From Pseudomonadota bacterium (GTDB taxonomy: Bacteria; Desulfobacterota; Desulfovibrionia; Desulfovibrionales; Desulfovibrionaceae), in contig JAEWPX010000075.1 in assembly GCA_023399375.1 (NCBI GenBank), positions 1-20,290 of the forward strand: a DNA stretch of 20,290 bases. The letters run 5' to 3'. This document shows, piece by piece, positions 14,686 through 20,290 of this stretch (positions within the stretch are counted from its first letter, which is position 1; each line of letters opens with the position of its first letter). A model generated the notes under the pieces. That model worked only from the letters and a program-made list of their open reading frames with translations. It was not told the DNA's origin and searched no databases. Made by a program: the position numbers and the translations under genes.

Positions 14686-15357
14686 TCAAATTTCCTGGAT
14701 GATCCAGACGGCGCGGCCGATGGGTGTGATTCCAGGATGCTCCAGGGAGAAGTTTTGCGCCTGGTGGGAGGGATTGTCGGCGAGCAGTGTCAGGCGCTTG
14801 GCTTCGAGGTCGCGAATGACGCGCTTGATGACGAGTCCTTCGCCCGGGATGTCCATGGCGTAGACTTCGCCGCTGCGCATGCGGACGTCGTCGCGGTCGA
14901 TGCCGACATATGCGTCGCGGCGGATGGTGGGTTCCATGCCGGCGGAGTCCATCTTGACGACGAGCAGGTTGGGCCGTTTGAGCGTGTCGAACAGGGGAAT
15001 GGATTCCAGGGCTTCACGCAGCCAGCACCCGGTCTCCGGATCCGTCTGACTCATGGCGTAGACTGTGGCTTTGGTCGGAGCTCCGGCATAGCCGCCGAGG
15101 GGTTCGCGCACGGCCGCGCCGAGTGCGAACCCCTCGCGGCGCGAGATGGGTTCCTGGCCGTAAAGGACCCAATCCGGTTCCAGTCCGAGGGAGCGGTAAA
15201 GCGTGATGAGCCAGCCGTCAGGGATGGTGTTCTTTTTCTTCGCGTCCGAAATGCTGGATTGCTTGATGCCCAGGAGATGGGCGATCTCCGTCTGGGTACG
15301 TGTCTTCGTGGCCGCTTGAATCCTGGCATAGGCGTCTTCAAAAGCGTCCGGCTTCAC
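14686..15357 (-). CDS. CI-type repressor, HTH plus S24-like domain, no Ser nucleophile
   Basis: 223-aa phage-repressor-like transcription factor. N-terminal domain (about 5-67) resembles the bacteriophage CI repressor HTH family (Pfam PF07022 type): RTQTEIAHLLGIKQSSISDA (20-39) and the trailing IPDGWLITLYRSLGLEPDW block. The C-terminal S24-like domain (about 128-223) has KMDSAGMEPTIRRDAYVGID (135-154) and GLVIKRVIRD with Lys178. The usual serine position before Met-Glu-Pro is Gly140; Ser138 is two residues off. An Ala-Gly pair (91-92) lies in the linker where CI/LexA proteins are cut. The start is GTG at 15357 with AGGAGG at 15362-15367. It has its own terminator. Confidence 0.88.
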   Translation of the reverse strand: MKPDAFEDAYARIQAATKTRTQTEIAHLLGIKQSSISDAKKKNTIPDGWLITLYRSLGLEPDWVLYGQEPISRREGFALGAAVREPLGGYAGAPTKATVYAMSQTDPETGCWLREALESIPLFDTLKRPNLLVVKMDSAGMEPTIRRDAYVGIDRDDVRMRSGEVYAMDIPGEGLVIKRVIRDLEAKRLTLLADNPSHQAQNFSLEHPGITPIGRAVWIIQEI

Positions 15358-15542
15358 GTGGCCTCCTGCAACGCGGCGTTTCAGAAAAAGAGGAATAAGT
15401 GTATCTATAAAAGCTCAAGAACTCCACAACGACTCGGAATGCAATTTACAACGATTTGAAGCGTGCGTCAACGCGGCAACCACAAGGATGCGGTTGGCCA
15501 ACGATGCAATACAATACGTTTTGAAATTGCCGCACGATCATT
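15358..15542. promoter_or_regulatory. Regulatory region upstream of the 223-aa regulator
   Basis: 185 bp between two minus-strand regulator genes. It contains two copies of ATGCAAT (15439-15445, 15504-15510), a GCAAT-N15-ATTGC inverted repeat (15506-15530), and a TATAGA hexamer on the minus strand in the AT-rich part around 15405-15412, without a good -35. No ORF was found here. Confidence 0.4.
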
Positions 15543-15584
15543 TCCCCGCGCGGGGAGGCGCGTCAGATACGCCTCCTGCGGGGA
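15543..15584 (-). terminator. Nested hairpin after the 232-aa regulator gene
   Basis: Inner stem GGAGGCG / CGCCTCC (15554-15560 and 15570-15576) with a 9-nt loop, inside an outer TCCCCGC / GCGGGGA pairing. A perfect 14-bp palindrome TCCCCGC-GCGGGGA also lies at 15543-15556. It sits 11 nt after the stop of the minus-strand regulator gene. There is no T-tract, so it is terminator-like rather than a clear intrinsic terminator. Confidence 0.4.
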
Positions 15585-15594
15585 GATGGAAAGG

Positions 15595-16293
15595 TCAGAT
15601 TTCCTGGAAGACCCAGGCCACGCGGCCGATGACGCGTTCGACGGCTGCCTCGGCGGCAATGGTCTGGTCGGTGTAGGCGGAGTTGTCCGAACGCAGGATG
15701 AAACGGGCGTTTTCGGCGTCATGGAGCAGGCGCTTGATGACGAGGCCTTCCACGGGCATATCCAGTGCGTAAATGGCGCCGGAGCGGATGGTGCGACGGT
15801 CCTTGTCGATGCCGACATACGCGCCGCGGGCGATAAGCGGCTCCATGTCGTTTTCGTCCATGCGCACGATGAGCAGGGAGGGGCGATGGAACTGCTCCGG
15901 AACCGTGACGGTTTCGACGCTGTTCTCTTTCCAGCCCTCTTCGTTCTGGTCCTCGACGGACATGGCGCTCACGGGCATCTGGTAGTGCTTGGGCTTGCGG
16001 CCGTAGGCATCTCCGGCTTCCCGGACCTGCAGGGCGCCGCCGCGCTGCTCGCCGAGAAACTGCGGGTCTTCGCCGTCGATGATCCAGTTCGGGTTGAGGT
16101 TGTATATTTGGTACAACTTGATGAGCCAGCTGTCCGGGATCGACTGGCGACGCTTGGCGTCGGAAATGCTGGACTGGCGGATATCGAGCATCTTCGCGAT
16201 CTCGACCTGGGTTCGCATCCCAGTGGATTTTTTGATGCGATCGAACGCATCATCGAAACGGTTAGTGTTTTCCTGCAACATGGCTTCGCTCAT
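15595..16293 (-). CDS. CI-type repressor, HTH plus S24-like domain, Asp at Ser position
   Basis: 232-aa paralogue of the preceding regulator. HTH domain (about 13-75): RTQVEIAKMLDIRQSSISDA (27-46), then SIPDSWLIKLYQ and NPNW, nearly the same recognition helix as its neighbour. The linker (80-130) is longer and charged and contains Ala93-Gly94. The C-terminal domain has VRMDENDMEPLIARGAYVGI (143-162), GLVIKRLL with Lys187, and a SDN motif (202-204), ending in GRVAWVFQEI. The nucleophile position is Asp149. ATG at 16293 is chosen because GGAGG lies 5-6 nt upstream; the frame continues 41 codons further upstream without a better start. It is preceded by a long non-coding island, which probably holds its operators. 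Confidence 0.88.
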   Translation of the reverse strand: MSEAMLQENTNRFDDAFDRIKKSTGMRTQVEIAKMLDIRQSSISDAKRRQSIPDSWLIKLYQIYNLNPNWIIDGEDPQFLGEQRGGALQVREAGDAYGRKPKHYQMPVSAMSVEDQNEEGWKENSVETVTVPEQFHRPSLLIVRMDENDMEPLIARGAYVGIDKDRRTIRSGAIYALDMPVEGLVIKRLLHDAENARFILRSDNSAYTDQTIAAEAAVERVIGRVAWVFQEI

Positions 16294-16460
16294 GAATCCT
16301 CCGTCACTCTTTGATTGATACCACACAGAAGCGTCGAATTGCGGAGTGTCGCAACTCACTTTCGCTTGCGCGGCATGCCAATATTTCTGATGCATTAACA
16401 TCGTCCTGTATATCATGCAATATAATATTTGCTTTTATTGTTAAAATATTTGTCATATTT

Positions 16461-16480
16461 TAGATATGCTGTTATATCTA
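16461..16480. promoter_or_regulatory. 20-bp inverted repeat 1, candidate operator
   Basis: TAGATAT and ATATCTA, 7-bp perfect arms with a 6-nt spacer (GCTGTT). It lies about 170 bp upstream of the start of the 232-aa repressor gene. Confidence 0.45.
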
Positions 16481-16484
16481 CAAA

Positions 16485-16504
16485 GACACAATACTGTCTG
16501 TGTC
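16485..16504. promoter_or_regulatory. 20-bp inverted repeat 2, candidate operator
   Basis: GACACA and TGTGTC, 6-bp perfect arms with an 8-nt spacer. Its centre is 24 bp from that of inverted repeat 1, and it has the same overall length. Outside it, CATATTTT (16454-16461) and AAAATATG (16505-16512) form a further inverted pair around both repeats. Confidence 0.4.
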
Positions 16505-16608
16505 AAAATATGAGTTCGTTGCGTTGGGAATTGTATTGATTTCATAATTACACTTATTGTTGTGCGGAAAGCATACGAAAAATTCTGCGCAAACCGCTAG
16601 ACACGCAG

Positions 16609-16637
16609 GGCCTGGCAGTTGCCATGCCCGACAGGCC
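16609..16637. other. Hairpin GGCCTG / CAGGCC in the island
   Basis: 6-bp arms GGCCTG (16609-16614) and CAGGCC (16632-16637), with a competing perfect TGGCA-GT-TGCCA hairpin inside (16613-16624). It might be part of a small structured RNA or a degenerate terminator. No promoter was identified in front of it. Confidence 0.25.
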
Positions 16638-16894
16638 TTGTGGCTTTCATGGTCCTGACAAAAAAAGGATTTCATGTCGCTGGCATGAACGGAGGGATGC
16701 GAAACAACTCCCCATCGTCTCCCGACGAGCAAGCCATGGGACGGGAGGCGTAATCATCATGCCGCACGGTTGCGTCCATGCCGCAAAGGCCGTCTGTCGG
16801 CACTTTCGATCCGGCTACGGTTTCATACCATAAAGCGGCGTGAATTTATTATATAGCGAAATCAGCGGTGTCAAGCTATTTTCTACCAATCAAA

Positions 16895-16913
16895 TATACA
16901 ATTTATTTGTATA
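16895..16913. terminator. AT-rich palindrome just beyond the hypF stop
   Basis: TATACAA and TTGTATA, 7-bp perfect arms with a 5-nt spacer, 26 nt after the hypF stop on the minus strand, followed there by TTTGATT. It could be a weak terminator or an operator; its stem is AT-only apart from one C:G pair. GCTAT/ATAGC half-sites at 16875-16879 and 16911-16915 flank it. Confidence 0.35.
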
Positions 16914-16938
16914 GCAACAGGCTTGTTTGACATCTCTG

Positions 16939-19278
16939 TCACGAAAGCGACGCCAAGACGCCGTAGTATGCCTGGCCAAGGCTAAGGCCGCCGTCGCTTG
17001 GCGGCAGCGACCGGTGGCACAGCGGGGTAAGCCCCGCGCGCCGCAAGGCCGGCGGCAACAGCGTCATCAGCGTCCTGTTTTGGAGCACGCCGCCGCTTAA
17101 CGCCACATGCCGCACGCCCGTGCGCGCGGCAAGCTCCCGCGCCAATGCCGCAAGGCCAGCCACGAGCCCCAGATGAAAGCGCCGGGCCACGCGCCCAGCC
17201 GGCTCCCCACGCGACGTATCGTTCGCCGCCTGGGCGAACAGCGTGAGCGTATCCAGGCACACGGGCGTTTCGGACGCCAGCACGGGACAGGCATAGACCC
17301 CTTGCTCCGCCCTGTCCTGGGCGCGTTCCAGCAGAATGGCCGCCTGGCCCTCGTAGTCGATGCGCCGGCAAAGCCCGAGCAGCGCAGCCACGGCATCGAA
17401 CAACCTGCCGCAACTCGTCGTCACCGGGCAGTTGAATCCCTTTTCCAACATGTTCCCGACCAGCGTCACGGCGCTTTCCTGTCCCGCGATCCAGGGCCAG
17501 GCGCGTGCATTTCCGGGCGTCTCGCCAAGGGCGGCGAAGCAGGCCTGCGCCGTGCGCCAGGGCTCGCGCACGGCCGCGTCCCCGCCGGGCAGGCGCACGG
17601 GTGAAAAGTGCGCAAGCCGCTCGTGGCAAAGGCGCAGCGGATCGACAAGCAGGCCTTCGCCGCCCCAGAGCGTGCCGTCCTCGCCGAGACCCGTGCCGTC
17701 CAGGGCCAGCCCCAGCACCGGGCGGCGCAGGCCGTGCTCGGCCAGCACCGCGTAGATATGGGCCGCATGGTGCTGGAGCCGCAGCACCGGCCACTGCTCC
17801 TGTTCCAGGGCGAAGCGCGTGCTCGGATAATCCGGGTGCAGGTCGGCCACGCAGGCCGTCGGCGTCACGCGCAGGACGCCGAGCATATGGTGTAATGTCT
17901 CCTGGTAGAAGCCGAAGGTTTCAAGGCTCTCCAGATCGCCGACATGCTGGCTGACGAAGGCGTCGCGCCCCTTGCTCACGCACAGCGTGGCCTTGAGCAT
18001 GGGGCCCAGGCCCACGACCGACGGCCCGGCCGCAGGCAGGGACACGGGCGCGGGGACATAGCCCCGGGCGCGGCGCAAAAACAGCGTCGGTGGCGCGTCG
18101 CCGCCCTCCGGCGCTTCCTCTGGCGTCAGCGGCCGGACCACGGAATCGTCGGTGCGGATGAGGATGTCGCGGTTGTGGAGCAGAAAGATGTCGGCGATGC
18201 CGCCGAGGCGTTTGAGCGCTTCCCTGTTGCCAAGGCAGATGGGTTCGCCCCCGGCGTTGCCCGAAGTCATGACCAGGGCGGCCGGCCGGTCCGGCCCGAC
18301 CGCCGCCGCGAAAGCGGCCAGAAGCAGGTGATGCAGGGGCGTGTAGGGCAGCATGAGGCCGATTTCCACGGTGTCGGGCGCGATCGCCGCCGCGAGGCCG
18401 TTATCCGGCAAGGCCGAGGCGAGCACGATGGGGCGCACGGTGCCGGCGAGCAGGTCGTTCGCGCGCGCATCCAGGCGCGCCAGCGTCCCGGCGGCGGCAA
18501 GGTCGGGGACCATGACGGCCAGCGCCTTGGACGGCCGGTGCTTGCGCCGACGCAACTCCCCGACCGCGGCGTCGCTTGCGGCGTCGCAGACCAGATGGAA
18601 CCCGCCCAGGCCCTTAACCGCGGCCACGGCCCCGCCGGCCAGGGCCTCGGCCAGACCGGCGACGGCCGCGTCTTCCTCCGCCAGGTGCGTCCCGTCCGCA
18701 TCGGCCAGCCAGACGTGCGGGCCGCAGACCGGACAGGCCACGGGTTCGGCATGGAAGCGTCGGTCGGCGGGGTCGGCGTATTCGGCGGCGCAGTCCGGAC
18801 AGAGCGGGAAACAGGCCATGGAGGTGGTTGCCCGGTCGTAGGGAATGGCCCGGGTGATGGTGTGGCGCGGCCCGCAGTTGGTGCAGTTGGTGAAGGGATA
18901 GCGGTAGCGGCGGTTGGCCGGGTCGGCCATGTCGGCCAGGCAGTCCGGGCAGGTGGCGACATCGGGACTGATGAGCACGTCGTGGCCGGCCCCGGCCGCG
19001 CTCGCAGCGATATGGAAGACCGTTTCCCCCAAGGGCGGCAGCGGCGCGCGCTCGTGGCGCGTGAGCCTTGCCAGGGGCGGAATCTCCGCCGGCAGGCGCT
19101 CCCCGAAGGCGGCGACGGCTCCTGGCGCGCCCTCGACTTCGATGACCACGCCTTCCGGCGTGTTGCGCACGCTTCCGCCAAGCTGCAACTCGCAGGCCAG
19201 ACGGTAGACGAAGGGGCGAAAGCCCACGCCCTGGACCTGCCCGGCTACGACGTGACGGCAACGCTCGTTTTGCGACAT
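16939..19278 (-). CDS. hypF: Carbamoyltransferase HypF, [NiFe]-hydrogenase maturation
   Basis: Makes the thiocarboxamide on HypE that becomes the CN ligands of [NiFe]-hydrogenases. The 779-aa product has all four parts: acylphosphatase domain (1-90, GQVQGVGFRPFVYRL at 13-27), two Cys4 zinc-finger units (CPDC 110-113, CTNC 132-135, CPDC 160-163, CPVC 182-185), YrdC-like domain (about 200-385), and a Kae1-like domain with HHAAH (503-507) and DGTGLGEDGTLWGGE (527-541). Normal length. ATG at 19278 gives the expected N-terminus but lacks a clear ribosome site. A TTG at 19314 would add 12 residues and overlap the DUF362 stop by 4 nt (TTGA). Second gene after the DUF362 gene. Confidence 0.96.
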   Translation of the reverse strand: MSQNERCRHVVAGQVQGVGFRPFVYRLACELQLGGSVRNTPEGVVIEVEGAPGAVAAFGERLPAEIPPLARLTRHERAPLPPLGETVFHIAASAAGAGHDVLISPDVATCPDCLADMADPANRRYRYPFTNCTNCGPRHTITRAIPYDRATTSMACFPLCPDCAAEYADPADRRFHAEPVACPVCGPHVWLADADGTHLAEEDAAVAGLAEALAGGAVAAVKGLGGFHLVCDAASDAAVGELRRRKHRPSKALAVMVPDLAAAGTLARLDARANDLLAGTVRPIVLASALPDNGLAAAIAPDTVEIGLMLPYTPLHHLLLAAFAAAVGPDRPAALVMTSGNAGGEPICLGNREALKRLGGIADIFLLHNRDILIRTDDSVVRPLTPEEAPEGGDAPPTLFLRRARGYVPAPVSLPAAGPSVVGLGPMLKATLCVSKGRDAFVSQHVGDLESLETFGFYQETLHHMLGVLRVTPTACVADLHPDYPSTRFALEQEQWPVLRLQHHAAHIYAVLAEHGLRRPVLGLALDGTGLGEDGTLWGGEGLLVDPLRLCHERLAHFSPVRLPGGDAAVREPWRTAQACFAALGETPGNARAWPWIAGQESAVTLVGNMLEKGFNCPVTTSCGRLFDAVAALLGLCRRIDYEGQAAILLERAQDRAEQGVYACPVLASETPVCLDTLTLFAQAANDTSRGEPAGRVARRFHLGLVAGLAALARELAARTGVRHVALSGGVLQNRTLMTLLPPALRRAGLTPLCHRSLPPSDGGLSLGQAYYGVLASLS

Positions 19279-19310
19279 GGCGCGAAGGTGTACTCGCTGT
19301 CCGCTTTGTG

Positions 19311-20252
19311 TCAACGCCCGCCGCGCAACGTGAGCAGCACGCTGCGCAGTCGTCCCTTGACGAACCGCTTCGGTTCGAAGTGCAGCGGGGCCAGAGCCGC
19401 TGGCGTGAGAAATCCGGTCACGTCAAAGGATTCCAGGGGCTCCCCGGCGCAGGCGACGTCCTCGGGACGCGCGCCGCCAAGGCCCTGCCGTAGCGCCTCG
19501 GCCCACAAGGGGATGTCTTCGGGAGCCAGCTTGAGCAGCCCGTACACGGCCGTATCCAGGGCCAGAGGATTTGCGGCAGCGCCGAGAAGCCCCAGCTTGA
19601 ACGGTTCGCCGCCGACCGGTCCGGCCTTGTGCATGGCCACGATGCCGTCGAGCAGCGAGGTGGAAGGCGGCAGGGCGGTCAGCAGGTCGAGGAGCATGCG
19701 GGCGAAACGCGCCCGGTCCCTGCCCAGGCGCTGATGGGCCAACGATTTCCGGAAGCCGCAGACGCAGCCGAAGAAGTTTTTCGTCGCGAGCGTCATGCCC
19801 ATCTGGTCATGGCACTTGAGCCGGGCCACGTTGAGGATATGGTCCGTGTCCAGCGCCTTGGCCGAGACGCCGATGCTGCCGCCATGCGCCAAGCGCAGCG
19901 GACGCGCCGCATCGAGGCTCTCCACGGCCACGGGCAGGTCGGCTAGCGCCTGTGTGAGTCCCGCAAGCCTCGCCATGATGCCGCCGGTGCCGAAGGCCGG
20001 GGAATCGGCCACCGTGACGATGGCTCCCCGGGAGAGCGCGAACAGGCAAACCGCGCGCACGACATGCGGCTCGGAACACGACAGCGCGGTGTTCCTCGGT
20101 CCGACCAGGTTGGGCTTGACCAGCACCCGGTCGCCCCGGCCCACGGGGCAACTCGCAGCCTCGAACAACGCGGCGACCGCGCCGTCCAGCCCGGGATCGT
20201 CATAGCCGCCAATACGGCGCAGGGTGACGGTGGAAGTGACGGGGTACGACAT
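19311..20252 (-). CDS. DUF362 domain protein
   Basis: 313-aa cytosolic protein of the DUF362 family, whose biochemical role is not established; many members carry or accompany Fe-S ferredoxin domains, which this one lacks. Seen: VLVKPNLVGP (43-52), VTVADSPAFGTGG (79-91), and the DHILNVARLKCHDQMGMTLA block (137-156) followed by TKNFFGCVCGFRKSLAH. Cysteines in the GCVCG pair are spaced CxC. ATG at 20252 has GGAGG only at about 13 nt, so the start is somewhat uncertain. It lies directly upstream of hypF, either with a 32-nt gap or a 4-nt overlap depending on the HypF start, which suggests a shared transcript. The upstream end of the unit is outside the window. Confidence 0.85.
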   Translation of the reverse strand: MSYPVTSTVTLRRIGGYDDPGLDGAVAALFEAASCPVGRGDRVLVKPNLVGPRNTALSCSEPHVVRAVCLFALSRGAIVTVADSPAFGTGGIMARLAGLTQALADLPVAVESLDAARPLRLAHGGSIGVSAKALDTDHILNVARLKCHDQMGMTLATKNFFGCVCGFRKSLAHQRLGRDRARFARMLLDLLTALPPSTSLLDGIVAMHKAGPVGGEPFKLGLLGAAANPLALDTAVYGLLKLAPEDIPLWAEALRQGLGGARPEDVACAGEPLESFDVTGFLTPAALAPLHFEPKRFVKGRLRSVLLTLRGGR

Positions 20253-20290
20253 GGGAGAAGAGTGCCTCCGGCGGCCGGGGGGGATAATCC

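Larger units (their letters stand above)
16294..16938. other. 645-bp AT-rich non-coding island with palindromes
   Basis: No convincing gene on either strand. The parts 16400-16570 and 16840-16930 are very AT-rich compared with the rest of the window, while 16590-16830 is nearer 55 percent GC. It contains a direct repeat AATATTTG at 16424-16431 and 16445-16452 (21 bp apart), two 20-bp inverted repeats, a shared ATGCAAT-type motif at 16415-16427, a hairpin cluster at 16609-16747, and a palindrome next to hypF. It separates the regulator cluster from hypF. The base composition suggests horizontally acquired DNA or an operator-rich control region. Confidence 0.6.

Noticed and set aside
16400..16520. 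CRISPR-like repeats
   Set aside because: The repeats are short, imperfect palindromes and one 8-bp direct repeat; there is no regular repeat-spacer structure.
16478..16732. 84-codon minus-strand frame in the island
   Set aside because: It covers the inverted repeats, has no clear ribosome site and an irregular Cys-rich composition.
16624..16833. 69-codon plus-strand frame in the AT-rich island
   Set aside because: No ribosome site, no recognisable domain and it spans several hairpins; not supportable as a gene.
13881..16938. Intact prophage or integrative element
   Set aside because: CI-type regulators are present, but there is no integrase, structural, lysis or replication gene, no tRNA target and no flanking direct repeats in the window.
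17944..19734. Long open frame (596 codons) antisense to hypF and the DUF362 gene
   Set aside because: Shadow of GC-rich codon bias; the minus-strand proteins carry complete family motifs and the antisense product is low-complexity Gly/Arg/Ala-rich.

Overview
The window is a high-GC chromosomal segment from a Gram-negative bacterium, most likely a sulfate reducer of the Desulfovibrionaceae (Desulfovibrio / Solidesulfovibrio type). I infer this from the strong GC-biased codon use, the hydrogenase maturation gene hypF, the pseudouridine synthase / dephospho-CoA kinase fusion that I associate with this family, and the CI-type regulators. No database search was run. No rRNA, tRNA, CRISPR array, transposase or integrase was seen.

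Layout. (1) 84-1323, plus strand: aat (N-end rule transferase) and a PaaI-like hotdog thioesterase. (2) 1363-2679, minus strand: a 161-aa unknown protein, a LOG-family phosphoribohydrolase and a 59-aa coiled-coil protein. (3) 2797-10340, plus strand: one tightly packed operon, uvrB - two-TM RCK channel - glycosyltransferase - larger glycosyltransferase - ligA, with junctions of 2-nt gaps or 4-nt overlaps and a strong hairpin after ligA. (4) 10425-11399, minus: a zinc-dependent medium-chain dehydrogenase, divergent from (5) 11493-13870, plus: an RluD-CoaE fusion overlapping a rhomboid protease gene by 4 nt. (6) 13881-16293, minus: three separately spaced, paralogous CI/S24-type regulators. (7) 16294-16938: a 645-bp, largely AT-rich non-coding island with several inverted repeats. 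(8) 16939-20252, minus: a DUF362 protein followed by hypF, with close coupling.

The most unusual part is 13.9-16.9 kb. All three regulators keep the S24/LexA-like C-terminal fold, but none has serine at the usual nucleophile position before Met-Glu-Pro (Ala, Gly and Asp instead). Two have nearly identical recognition helices. The third has the dimerisation/peptidase-like domain but no recognisable helix-turn-helix. Their upstream regions are AT-rich, contain palindromes, and two share a 13-mer with one mismatch. I suggest a non-cleavable, possibly hetero-oligomeric repressor circuit domesticated from a phage immunity region. This is inference; no other phage gene is present.

Housekeeping genes dominate elsewhere: nucleotide excision repair (UvrB), nick sealing (LigA), CoA synthesis plus RNA modification (fusion protein), protein turnover (Aat, rhomboid) and [NiFe]-hydrogenase maturation (HypF).
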